Shown: positions 1-8,266 of the stretch, one piece after another
Numbering within the stretch: position 1 is the stretch's first letter
Layout: each line of letters starts with the position of its first letter
Assembly: GCA_020725545.1 (NCBI GenBank)
Contig: DYEV01000008.1
Location: 62,001-126,000, forward strand
DNA: 64,000 nucleotides
DNA from: Desulfobacca sp.
GTDB taxonomy: Bacteria > Desulfobacterota > Desulfobaccia > Desulfobaccales > Desulfobaccaceae
Reading direction: 5' to 3'
Made by a program: the position numbers and the translations under genes
Notes under the pieces: generated by a model
The model's database searches: none
The model's input: the letters and a program-made list of their open reading frames with translations, nothing else
Told to the model about the DNA's origin: nothing

Positions 1-1538
1 ATCTTCTCAAGCAGGTGGTGGAATTGCGGGACCTCTTTATTTTCGTGGATCCCTTCGGCACCCGCACCTCTGCCCATGCCAGTCTGGCCGGACTGCGGCA
101 GGCGCAGGCCTGGCTGCAACAGGGCGGCGTGCTGGCAGTTTTTCCGGCCGGGGAGGTGTCCCACCTGCACTTAGCCACACGCACGGTGACGGATCCGGCC
201 TGGAGTCCGACCCTGGGGTGGCTGCTGCGCCAGACCGGGGCTGCGGTCTTGCCCGTCTTTTTTGCCGGCCAGAATGGTCCGTTGTTTCAGGCCTTGGGGT
301 TGATCCATCCTTTCTTGCGCACCCTGCTTTTGCCCCGGGAGGCCCTGAATAAGGGCGGCAAGACTATCAAGGTTAAAATCGGCCAGGTTATCCGGCCGGA
401 AATTTTGCGGAACTTAGGGAACGAGGCCGAGGTCATGGCCTATCTGCGGTTGCGCACCTATCTGCTGCAGGGTCACGGCTGTGGGGCAACGCCTCAGCGG
501 CGGGGTTTCCTCCGGCCTCGTCGCCGGAGTGGCCGTTTCCTGGAAAAGGTGGTGGCCCCCGTAGCTCCCCCGACCCTGGCCGTCGAGGTGGAGCAACTGC
601 CCGCCAGCCAGCTTTTGCTGGTCAGCGGTACCTATAAAGTCTATTATGCCCATGCCCGGCAGATTCCCTCTCTACTCCAAGAAATCGGGCGCCTCCGGGA
701 AATCACCTTCCGGGCCGTGGGGGAGGGAACCGGCCAAGCCATTGATCTGGACCGGTTCGATGCCCATTACCTGCATCTGTTCATCTGGCAGGCGGCGACT
801 CGTGAAGTGGTGGGGGCCTATCGCTTGGGGCGGACGGACCGGATACTGGCGACTCAAGGTCGGGAGGGTCTGTATACCGCGACGCTCTTTGATTTTGCGG
901 ATAAATTCTTGCGGGATATTCAGCCGGCCCTGGAATTGGGGCGGTCGTTCGTGCGCCAGGAATATCAGAAAAATTATGCAGCCCTGCTCCTCCTGTGGAA
1001 AGGTATCGGCCGCTTCCTGGTCCAGCAGCCACACTATCAGTATCTCTTCGGGCCAGTGTCCATCAGCAATGCCTACAACGAGTTTTCCCAGGGATTATTG
1101 GCTACCTGGCTGAGCATGCATACGTTTCTGCCGGAGTTGGCCCAATACATCCGGCCGAAGCATCCCTTTCACCTGCAGCCAGGTCGTGACCAGGAATTGC
1201 GGCTGGCCCTGGCCGGCACTGAGGCCGTGGAGGACCTGTCCACCCTGCTGGCTGATGTGGATCCCCAGCGCCGGGGCGTGCCGGTGCTTTTACGACAGTA
1301 TCTGAAACTGGGTGGCAAGATCTTGGGTTTTAACCGGGATCCCCAGTTTAACCAGGCCCTGGACGGCCTCATCCTGGTGGACCTGCGGCAGACCCCGGCC
1401 GCGGTCTTGCAACGTTATATGGGGCCAGAAGGATGGGTCAAATACATGGGCTGTCAAGGCCAGGCGGAAGGCAATGCCGACGTTTGCCCCGATTGGCCGG
1501 AGCTCACGGCCCACCCTGACTATGCTCCACCCTGCTAA
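1..1538 (+). CDS. Double acyltransferase, LPLAT domain plus OlsB/hemolysin-like GNAT domain (5' partial)
   Basis: The reading frame is open to the left edge, so the N-terminus lies outside the window; the internal GTG at 15 is not needed as a start. The N-terminal part has the FPAGE block typical of motif III of 1-acyl-glycerol-3-phosphate-type acyltransferases (LPLAT); the HX4D catalytic motif should be upstream and is not visible. From about residue 205 to the end it resembles the OlsB/hemolysin-like acyltransferase domain (Acetyltransf_5): hydrophobic blocks around YRLGRTDRI, a segment with LELGRSFV, and GPVSISNAY. Proteins with both domains (OlsF type) make ornithine lipids or other aminolipids from acyl-ACP by an N-acyl then an O-acyl transfer at the inner membrane. 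The substrate here is inferred, not shown. The downstream betaine-lipid operon makes a role in phosphorus-free lipids plausible. Confidence 0.75.
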   Translation, partial: LLKQVVELRDLFIFVDPFGTRTSAHASLAGLRQAQAWLQQGGVLAVFPAGEVSHLHLATRTVTDPAWSPTLGWLLRQTGAAVLPVFFAGQNGPLFQALGLIHPFLRTLLLPREALNKGGKTIKVKIGQVIRPEILRNLGNEAEVMAYLRLRTYLLQGHGCGATPQRRGFLRPRRRSGRFLEKVVAPVAPPTLAVEVEQLPASQLLLVSGTYKVYYAHARQIPSLLQEIGRLREITFRAVGEGTGQAIDLDRFDAHYLHLFIWQAATREVVGAYRLGRTDRILATQGREGLYTATLFDFADKFLRDIQPALELGRSFVRQEYQKNYAALLLLWKGIGRFLVQQPHYQYLFGPVSISNAYNEFSQGLLATWLSMHTFLPELAQYIRPKHPFHLQPGRDQELRLALAGTEAVEDLSTLLADVDPQRRGVPVLLRQYLKLGGKILGFNRDPQFNQALDGLILVDLRQTPAAVLQRYMGPEGWVKYMGCQGQAEGNADVCPDWPELTAHPDYAPPC

Positions 1539-1642
1539 TAATTTATTAACAAATTTCTAACTTTTCGGTATTAATCAGCTAGTGTATATTCAATAAATGA
1601 AAAATAACTGGCTAAACAACCGGATTTTAGCAGGGGGTAGCG

Positions 1643-1903
1643 ATGAATTTTCTGAAAGATGCTTTTAAAGGTTCCTTGACGAATATTTTAGTGGTGGCTG
1701 GAGTGGCCATTGCCGCGCCGGTGGTCTTGCCGGTGGTCATGAGCATGGCGCGGCCCTTAGTCAAGGGGGTCATCAAAGGCGGCTTGGCTTTGGCGGATAA
1801 AGTGCAGGAGATGGTGGCCGAGACGGGCGAGCAGATCAGCGATTTAATGGCAGAAGTCAGGGCCGAACGGGCCGCCACGATGAAGCCGACGGAGAAGGTC
1901 TAA
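1643..1903 (+). CDS. DUF5132 family small membrane protein
   Basis: An 86-residue protein with ATG preceded by a G-rich Shine-Dalgarno-like stretch. Residues about 10-40 form one hydrophobic, glycine/alanine/valine-rich segment with several GxxxG-like spacings, probably membrane-inserted. Residues 45-75 form a charged amphipathic helix (EMVAETGEQISDLMAEVRAE). This arrangement fits DUF5132, a family of unknown function that I recall near HMA_2 proteins and P-type ATPases. It lies upstream of an HMA_2-like gene on the other strand, a 22-mer repeat protein and a P-type ATPase, so a joint membrane or metal role is suggested. No catalytic residues are visible. Confidence 0.65.
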   Translation: MNFLKDAFKGSLTNILVVAGVAIAAPVVLPVVMSMARPLVKGVIKGGLALADKVQEMVAETGEQISDLMAEVRAERAATMKPTEKV

Positions 1904-2110
1904 GGAATCCTGCCGCCATACGGAGAACAGGTTATGGTCCCCGAGACGGAAGGTTTGGGCCGACTAGCCGCCTCGGTCCGGCGGGCCACCCTTGGCCTTT
2001 TAGGATCTGTAAGTTTTCCTTTGTCGTTCAGACCTGCTTGGACCTTTTCGTTTCCCCGGCGACTCTTTCTCGCGCGGGGATGTCAGATGCTCTGTCAGTT
2101 TTATTTATGG

Positions 2111-2482
2111 TCAGATAAGCGCGGTTACTAATCGGGTGAGGGCCATTTCCATCATGGATTGGGCCACCGAATTGATGACCACGTGCACCAGGGAGTTCGC
2201 CTCCGGAGCAGGTTCCGTAGCCACGACGCCCGGGGTGGCGGTCTGCTGCAGGTAGCCCAGTTCATACAGGGTCTGCAAAATGTTGGTATGGGCCGTCTGC
2301 TGGGAATCGTAATAAATGAGGACGTTGCCGGTGGTGGGATTGGCTCGAATGGAGTGGATGCCGGAGTGCCATTGGACCTGTTTCTCCAATTCATCGGCTT
2401 TGGCCGGTGAGCCCTTAATCTCCGGTACTTTGATGCGGATGCGCCCCTCCAAGGCATGCAGGTAATCAGTTGAGATCTTCAA
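2111..2482 (-). CDS. HMA_2-like (R-rich heavy-metal-associated fold) protein
   Basis: A 123-residue protein with a GAGGAG ribosome-binding site upstream of its ATG. Residues 8-60 have the ferredoxin-like layout of HMA domains: a strand GRIRIKV, a helix rich in K and E, SIRANPTTGNVLIYYD as strands 2-3, then a helix. The CxxC metal-binding pair of classical HMA domains is missing; the arginine-rich start strand fits the HMA_2 class. The C-terminal 40 residues are a hydrophobic/amphipathic tail (VINSVAQSMMEMALTRLV) that could contact the membrane. The same EGRxRxK strand begins the N-terminus of the P-type ATPase at 3665, so the two probably work together. The gene is divergent from the repeat-protein gene at 2910. 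Confidence 0.65.
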   Translation of the reverse strand: MKISTDYLHALEGRIRIKVPEIKGSPAKADELEKQVQWHSGIHSIRANPTTGNVLIYYDSQQTAHTNILQTLYELGYLQQTATPGVVATEPAPEANSLVHVVINSVAQSMMEMALTRLVTALI

Positions 2483-2909
2483 TTGATCGCCTCCTCACAA
2501 TTTTAGCGGTTATCATCTGGTTATACTATGCGACCGCAATATTTAGTCTCAATAGGGAAAAAGTTAAAAATGCGTTAAATTTGGCGCGGTTCTGAACGGA
2601 GGGGAAGGCCTGGGCCACCCAAGGAGGTTGTGAACTACTCCTGACAGCAATGGCTGTAGGGCAATTATTTGAATTCGGTTAAATTTACATTGGAGACCAC
2701 ATTCTTAGGGCAGCGCCTGGTATAGTTAATGATTATCCGGAGAGCCCTTTGGCCTGGGTAACCCCCGGGTGAGGGCCTCCCCACTAGGTTGCCGGGCCGG
2801 GTTTGCTGCCGTGTAATTCGCTGTCAGGCGAAGGTTGGCAAGTGGGTGAAGACGAAGATATTGGCAACAGGCCTGAGGAAAAACGCCACAGGCCAAGGAG
2901 GTACATGAC
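2483..2909. other. Divergent intergenic region between HMA_2-like and repeat-protein genes
   Basis: These 427 bases separate two divergent genes and must hold both promoters. The half near the HMA_2-like gene is AT-rich (around 2500-2580), the other half is mixed. I saw no convincing palindromic operator, riboswitch or RNA gene. Confidence 0.5.
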
Positions 2910-3599
2910 ATGGAGCAGCAGACGGAAAAAAGTGGTCTGGGCAGCATGGGCAGCGCCGTCAAAGACGGTGTGGTGAACAGTCTGAAAGGGTTGAATGAAA
3001 TTGAGAACCAGATCGTCACCGTGGCCCGCAACACGGTTACTGACACGCTGAAAGCCACCGGTGATGTGGCCAACAATGTGGTGGAGGTTTCGGCCTCGGT
3101 CATCAAGGGAACCCTGAAGGCCACCGAAGAAGTGGGCTATGGCATCCTGATGGGCACCAAAAATGCGGCCAAAGGGATTGTCCTGGGCATCGGCGATGTG
3201 GGCGGTGATGTCATCGCCACGGCCAGCCAGGTGGCCCGGGGCGCAGTAAAAGGGGCCGCAGATGTGGGCAGCGATGTGGCCCTGGTGGCCCGCCGGGCCG
3301 TGGACGGCATCGTCGAGGCGGTGCAGGAAGTGGGCGGCAATGTGGCCGGAGCGGCCAAAGGCGCCGTAGAAGGAGCCCTCGAAGGCGCCGCCTCTCTGGG
3401 TAGTGCCGCCACCCGGAGCGTCTCTGTCTTTCTGGTAGGAGTAATAGACGGCGTCAAAAACGTGGTCGGAGCCGTGTTGCCTGGCCGCCGCGGCGCAGCA
3501 GCCTCTCAGGAAGAAGCGGCCCCGATGGAGGCGACGCCGGCTCGGCCCAAAATGACCAAGGAAGCGGGGAAGCCTAAGGAAGAGGCCAGCCCACTTTAA
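2910..3599 (+). CDS. Protein of eight tandem 22-residue amphipathic repeats, unknown function
   Basis: A 229-residue protein with a strong AAGGAGGT site 7 bases before the ATG. Residues 13-188 divide without gaps into eight 22-residue units (13-34, 35-56, 57-78, 79-100, 101-122, 123-144, 145-166, 167-188). Each is made of two 11-residue halves with approximate consensus VxxVARxAVxG and xVKGxxDVGxD. An acidic residue at unit position 18 (E30, D52, E74, D96, D118, E140) followed by V/I and often G is the clearest mark. The rest is A/G/V-rich and the C-terminal 40 residues are charged (K, E, P, A). Undecad repeats in known proteins form lipid-binding amphipathic 11/3 helices, as in synuclein, perilipin, apolipoprotein and LEA proteins. 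A membrane-surface or granule-coating role is therefore an inference. There is no signal peptide and no family I can name. It lies just upstream of the P-type ATPase. Confidence 0.7.
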   Translation: MEQQTEKSGLGSMGSAVKDGVVNSLKGLNEIENQIVTVARNTVTDTLKATGDVANNVVEVSASVIKGTLKATEEVGYGILMGTKNAAKGIVLGIGDVGGDVIATASQVARGAVKGAADVGSDVALVARRAVDGIVEAVQEVGGNVAGAAKGAVEGALEGAASLGSAATRSVSVFLVGVIDGVKNVVGAVLPGRRGAAASQEEAAPMEATPARPKMTKEAGKPKEEASPL

Positions 3600-3664
3600 A
3601 GTGGCTAAGGACCAGGGATCAGGGGCAGTAAGCCATAACTCGAAACTCGCAACTCGAACAAGGC

Positions 3665-6600
3665 ATGGTACAGACAATCCATACAGCGGTGGAGGGTCGG
3701 GCGCGGTTTAAGATCGACGGCCTTTACCGATCAGAAGGCCTGAAGCGTTTCCTGGAGGCCCAGGCGGCCCGAGCCAACGGCAATGGCATCAAGGCGGTGT
3801 CGGCCAATCCGTTGACGGGTAACGCCCTGATCCATTTCGAGGCCGGGGTCGAACCAGAGACCATCGGCCGCTGGCTGAGCCAGATGGTGGCCGAGTTTCA
3901 GGAGGCCCAGGTCCAGAGGGGGGCTACGCCGGGTGCGGGCCAAAATCCACCGGAGTGCGCCGCTCAGGTCCAGGTCGGGTCAGGAGTGGCACGACCTTTT
4001 CTCACCGGCCGCACCCAAAGCTATGAGGCGCAACCCGTCCAGCCGTGGCATACCTTGGAGGCTGGGGCGGTCCTGGCCGCTTGGTCAACCTCGGCCACCG
4101 CTGGCTTGTCAGCCGGGGCCGCAGCCGCACACTATGAATGCTACGGCCCCAATGCCTTTCCCGAAACCCAGATCCGCTCCCAGTGGGAGATGTTCCTGGA
4201 CCAGTTCAAATCCCTGCCGGTGGCCCTCTTGGGAGGCGCCGCCGGCATCTCCGTTTTGACCGGCGGGGTTTTGGACGCGGTTCTCATCATGGGCGTGGTG
4301 GTCGCCAATGCCTATCTGGCCTATACAACGGAAAGCGCCGCCGAGACCACCATCCGCTCCCTGCAGCATCTGGTAAAACCCACGGCTGCAGTGGTCCGGG
4401 AAGGCATCCTCCAGGAGATCGCGGTGGAGGAGGTGGTACCGGGCGATTTGTTGGCCTTCAAACCCGGGACGTATGTGGCAGCCGACTGTCGTCTGATCGC
4501 GGCCGATCGCCTCAGCGTGGACGAAGCGGCCCTCACCGGCGAGAGTCTGCCAGTGAGCAAAACTACCCCGGCTTTAACCGAGGTCAATGTGCCCCTGGCG
4601 GATCGAGTCAACATGGTCTATCGGGGCACCATGGTGACTGGCGGCCAAGGTTTGGGCGTGGTCGTGGCCACGGGGCCAAGCACCGAATTGGGGCGGCTCC
4701 AGGCCATGGTGGATGCGGCTGAGACGCCGATCACGCCCCTGGAGCAGCAGCTGGACCGGGTGGGCAATGAACTGGTACTGTTGGGCTGCGGCGTCTGCGG
4801 CCTGGTCTTTGGCGTCGGCCTGCTGCGGGGTTTTGCCTTTCTGCAGATGCTGCATACGGCCGTTTCTCTGGCCGCGGCGGCGGTGCCCGAGGGGCTGCCC
4901 ACGGTGGCCACCACGACCTTAGCCATCGGGGTCAAAAAGATGGAGCAGCACCAGGTCCTCATCCGCCGGCTGGAGGCAGTGGAGACCTTGGGTTGTTTGC
5001 AGACCATCTGCATGGACAAGACCGGCACCATCACCAAAAACGAGATGACCGTGGTTCGCCTGTTTGCCGGTATGCGCTCTCTCTCGATGGAAAAGGGTGA
5101 CCTGGATGAGTATGCCGAGAGCATCGCGGCGGCCGCCGATCATGAACTGCCCTGGCTCCTGAAAGTGGCGACGTTGTGCAATGAGACGGAAATCCAGGAC
5201 CGCAACGGCCATCTGGTCCTGAGCGGCTCGGCCACGGAGAAGGCCCTGGTGCAGTTGGCCATCGACTACGGCCTGAAGGTCGCGGAGTTGCAAGCCAAGC
5301 ATCCCCGGTTGCGCATCTCGCACCGTTCCGAGCAGCGGCCTTTCATGACAACATATCATAGGTTGGATAACGGCCAGATGCTGCTGGCCCTGAAAGGCAG
5401 CCCCCTGGATGTCCTGGCCATGTGCGATTGGCACCTCAAAGACGGCCACCGCCTGCCCCTTACCGTCAGAGACCGGCTGGCCATTGAAACGGAAAATGAC
5501 CGGATGGCCGGAGATGCCCTGCGGGTTCTGGGAGTGGCCTATGCGGTTAATGGGCCTGGTGATCTGGACGATAATGACGGCGGGGTGAGCGAGCGGGGGT
5601 ATACGTGGTTGGGTCTCACGGGTCTGGCCGACCCGATCCGGGAGGGCGTGCGCCAGATGATCCGGGATTTTCACCGGGCCGGCATCCAGACCATCATGAT
5701 CACCGGCGATCAGAGCGCCACAGCGTATGCCATCGGCAAGGAATTGGACTTAAGCGAAGGCCGGCCGCTGGAGATCTTGGATTCCAGCCACCTGGAAAGT
5801 TTGGACCATGACACGCTTACGGCCCTGGCCCAAAGGGTGCATATCTTTGCCCGGGTCAGTCCGGCCCACAAACTGCAGATCGTCCAGGCCCTGCAGGGCG
5901 CCGGGCGGGTGGTGGGCATGACCGGAGACGGCATCAACGACGGTCCAGCCCTGAAGGCCGCGGAAGTGGGTATCGCCATGGGGGAGTCAGGTACCGATAT
6001 TGCCCGGGAAGTGGCAGATGTTGTATTGAAAAAAGACAATATGGGCGATCTCATCATCGCCATCAAGGACGGCCGCACCACCTACAGCAATATTAAAAAG
6101 GCCGTGCACTTTTTTATTTCCTCCAATGTCAGCGAGATTGCGGTGACGTTTATCGCCCTGGCCGCGGGGCTGGGGTCCCCCCTGACCACCATGCAACTTC
6201 TCTGGATCAACCTGGTTTCAGACATCTTCCCGGGGCTGGCCCTGACCCAGGAACCGCCAGAACCTGACGTCCTGGACCGTCCGCCCCGGCCGTCCGGGGA
6301 ACCCATCTTTACCCCGGCCGAATACTGGCGGATTGCCCAAGAGGGTGCGACCCTGACGGCGGCGACGTTGGGGGCTTATGGCTATGGCATCCTGCGGTAT
6401 GGTCTGGGTCCCCGGGCCGGCACCCTGGCTTTTAATACCTTGACCATCAGCCAGCTTTTGCACACCTTCAGCTGCCGCTCCGATCGGCAGAGCATTTTTG
6501 CCGGCACCCTGCCCAGCAACCCGTTGCTGAACTTGGCGGTGGCCGGTTCCATCGCCCTGCAGGTGGTGGCGCTGTTGGTGCCCGGTCTCAGGACTATCCT

Positions 6601-6751
6601 GGGTATGACCCCCATCAGCCTGGTGGATGGGGCGGTGATCGCCGGCACCTCCCTGCTGCCCTTGCTGGTGAACGAAATGACCAAGCCAGAGGCTGCCCCC
6701 CGGCCAGCAAGGGCGGCTCAGCTGAGTCCTGCAGACAGTTTTGCCTCATAA
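3665..6751 (+). CDS. P2-type cation-transporting ATPase with HMA_2-like N-terminal domain
   Basis: A 1028-residue membrane ion pump. Residues 1-65 repeat the HMA_2-like fold (EGRARFKI, then VSANPLTGNALIHFEAG) without CxxC. The ATPase core then follows: cation ATPase N-domain about 120-180, TGES at 291-294 (actuator), PEGLP at 408-412 in the transmembrane metal site, phosphorylated Asp451 in DKTGTIT, TGDGIND starting at 753, and C-terminal membrane helices to about 1000. PEGLP marks a P2 (Ca2+/Mn2+-like) pump and not a P1B heavy-metal pump, which would carry CPx. The mix of an HMA_2-like domain with a P2 core is unusual and resembles some mycobacterial Ctp pumps from memory. The substrate cannot be told from sequence. 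Start: the ATG at 3665 has only a weak AAGG site. It follows the 22-mer repeat gene by 65 bases and is probably co-transcribed with it. Confidence 0.85.
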   Translation: MVQTIHTAVEGRARFKIDGLYRSEGLKRFLEAQAARANGNGIKAVSANPLTGNALIHFEAGVEPETIGRWLSQMVAEFQEAQVQRGATPGAGQNPPECAAQVQVGSGVARPFLTGRTQSYEAQPVQPWHTLEAGAVLAAWSTSATAGLSAGAAAAHYECYGPNAFPETQIRSQWEMFLDQFKSLPVALLGGAAGISVLTGGVLDAVLIMGVVVANAYLAYTTESAAETTIRSLQHLVKPTAAVVREGILQEIAVEEVVPGDLLAFKPGTYVAADCRLIAADRLSVDEAALTGESLPVSKTTPALTEVNVPLADRVNMVYRGTMVTGGQGLGVVVATGPSTELGRLQAMVDAAETPITPLEQQLDRVGNELVLLGCGVCGLVFGVGLLRGFAFLQMLHTAVSLAAAAVPEGLPTVATTTLAIGVKKMEQHQVLIRRLEAVETLGCLQTICMDKTGTITKNEMTVVRLFAGMRSLSMEKGDLDEYAESIAAAADHELPWLLKVATLCNETEIQDRNGHLVLSGSATEKALVQLAIDYGLKVAELQAKHPRLRISHRSEQRPFMTTYHRLDNGQMLLALKGSPLDVLAMCDWHLKDGHRLPLTVRDRLAIETENDRMAGDALRVLGVAYAVNGPGDLDDNDGGVSERGYTWLGLTGLADPIREGVRQMIRDFHRAGIQTIMITGDQSATAYAIGKELDLSEGRPLEILDSSHLESLDHDTLTALAQRVHIFARVSPAHKLQIVQALQGAGRVVGMTGDGINDGPALKAAEVGIAMGESGTDIAREVADVVLKKDNMGDLIIAIKDGRTTYSNIKKAVHFFISSNVSEIAVTFIALAAGLGSPLTTMQLLWINLVSDIFPGLALTQEPPEPDVLDRPPRPSGEPIFTPAEYWRIAQEGATLTAATLGAYGYGILRYGLGPRAGTLAFNTLTISQLLHTFSCRSDRQSIFAGTLPSNPLLNLAVAGSIALQVVALLVPGLRTILGMTPISLVDGAVIAGTSLLPLLVNEMTKPEAAPRPARAAQLSPADSFAS

Positions 6752-7057
6752 TTTTTCACCTTGATTTTTTTCCCTGGCCTGGTGGACAATGTGGCTTGAG
6801 AAGAGGAAAGGTGAGAAGAAATGGGCAGCCGCTGAGAGGGAGAGAGTTTAGAAGGTAATTACCATTACTTATATAAGTCGCCCGCGAACCATGAAAATTT
6901 GCCTTGTAGCGCTTGGCTGAATTTGCTGGGTACGGATGTCCGCCCCACCGATAAAGTTTTTCCGGCAACTGGTAACCAGAAACTCTCATACGGCGAGCAC
7001 AGCCCGCCCTATAAGGTTGACTTTCTCAAAACTCAAAACGCGAAACTAATAAATGGT
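6752..7057. other. Intergenic region upstream of metK
   Basis: These 306 bases lie between the ATPase stop and the metK ATG. An open frame runs back to 6899, but its translation has no metK-like content. I searched by eye for the SAM-I, SAM-II and SAM-IV conserved boxes and did not recognise any. The AT-rich part at 6850-6900 could hold the promoter of the metK-btaA-btaB operon. Confidence 0.4.
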
Positions 7058-8266
7058 ATGAAAAAAGATTTCATGTTTACGTCCATGTCCGTGACCGAAG
7101 GACATCCGGACAAGCTTTGCGATCAGATCAGTGATGCCATCGTGGATGCCTTCCTGGAACAGGACCCCTATGCCCGCATCCGGGCCGAATGCGCCGTTTC
7201 TACGTCCATCCTGTTTGTTTCGGCCCGCTTCCTGGCCCAGGCTAAGGTGGACATCCCGTATGTGGCCCGAAAGATCTTGAATCAGGCAGGATATGTGGAA
7301 GAGGATTTTGATGCCAATTCCTGTGCGGTGTTGACCAGCCTGACTGAATTCCCTCCCGATGACTTGACGATGTTTCATGAAAAGGAGATGTCCGACGAGG
7401 AGATCGAGAAGCTGCCGGGACGCCATCAGGTGACGGTATTCGGCTTTGCCTGTGATCATACTCAGGCTCTGATGCCGCTACCCATCTATTTAGCCCACAA
7501 GCTGGCCAAACGACTCATTCAGGCCAAGCGTCGTAAAATCATCCCCTATCTGTCGCCGGATGCGGCCACCCAGGTGGGGGTGGAGTTTAAAGACCGGCGG
7601 CCAGTGCGGATTCACAGCATTACGGTGATCGCCAGCCAGAGTCGCCCTGCCACAGTGCCGTTGGCCCGTTTGGCCGACGATATCCGGCAACAAATTATCG
7701 ATGTGGCCTTTGCCGAAGAGGCCATCCGACCGGACGCCCGCACCAAGATTTACGTCAATCCGGTGGATCACATCATGGTGGGAGGACCGGCGGTGCACTC
7801 CGGTCTTACCGGCCGCAAGAACGCCATTGACACGTATGGGGAATATTCCCGCCAGAGCGGGGCCGCTTTAAGCGGCAAAGACCCCTTGCGCATCGACCGG
7901 GTGGGGGCCTATGCAGCCCGCTACGCCGCCAAGAACATCGTGGCCGCAGGCCTGGCCCGGGAGTGCGAAGTGCAGTTGAGCTACTCCATCGGCCGCTCCC
8001 GGCCGGTGAGCATCCAAGTGGAGACCTTTGCCTCGGGCAAGCTCCCAGACAGCAAGATAGCCAAGCTTCTAGAGAATCACTTTGAATTCCGTCTGGCCGG
8101 AATCCTGCGGGATTTCAATCTCCGTTTCCTGCCGGCCATGCGCCCCAGCGGTTTTTACCGTAAATTGGCAGCCTATGGCCATGTGGGACGGCTGGACCTG
8201 GACCTGCCCTGGGAAGCCACCGATAAAGCCCCACTGTTGGCTGCGGAAGCGGAAGGAGCCGCGTGA
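7058..8266 (+). CDS. metK: S-adenosylmethionine synthetase
   Basis: Makes SAM from methionine and ATP in the cytoplasm. The start at 7058 gives a 402-residue protein beginning MKKDFMFTSMSV, followed by TEGHPDKLCDQISDAIVDA, the ATP-binding hallmark of the family. The upstream in-frame extension to 6899 is not family-like. Other family blocks are VNPVDHIMVGGPAVHSGLTGRKN around residues 240-262 (this enzyme has GGPAVHSG where many have GGPxGDAG), and the C-terminal YARYAAKNIVAAGLA and SYSIGRSRPVS. The start has no clear Shine-Dalgarno. The stop overlaps the GTG start of btaA (GTGA), so SAM supply is coupled to a pathway that needs four SAM per lipid molecule. Confidence 0.95.
   Translation: MKKDFMFTSMSVTEGHPDKLCDQISDAIVDAFLEQDPYARIRAECAVSTSILFVSARFLAQAKVDIPYVARKILNQAGYVEEDFDANSCAVLTSLTEFPPDDLTMFHEKEMSDEEIEKLPGRHQVTVFGFACDHTQALMPLPIYLAHKLAKRLIQAKRRKIIPYLSPDAATQVGVEFKDRRPVRIHSITVIASQSRPATVPLARLADDIRQQIIDVAFAEEAIRPDARTKIYVNPVDHIMVGGPAVHSGLTGRKNAIDTYGEYSRQSGAALSGKDPLRIDRVGAYAARYAAKNIVAAGLARECEVQLSYSIGRSRPVSIQVETFASGKLPDSKIAKLLENHFEFRLAGILRDFNLRFLPAMRPSGFYRKLAAYGHVGRLDLDLPWEATDKAPLLAAEAEGAA

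Noticed and set aside
1934-2131. 65-codon frame after the DUF5132 gene
   Set aside because: Basic, Phe/Arg-rich content without any site or family likeness; it overlaps the 3' end of the HMA_2-like gene.
2784-3677. Long minus-strand open frame (297 codons) opposite the 22-mer repeat gene
   Set aside because: It mirrors the GC-rich repeat codons of the plus-strand gene, has His/Gly-rich non-protein-like content and no ribosome-binding site.
6899-7057. Extended start of metK and a possible SAM riboswitch
   Set aside because: The extension is not family-like, and none of the conserved SAM-I, SAM-II or SAM-IV boxes could be recognised by eye; a covariance search would decide.
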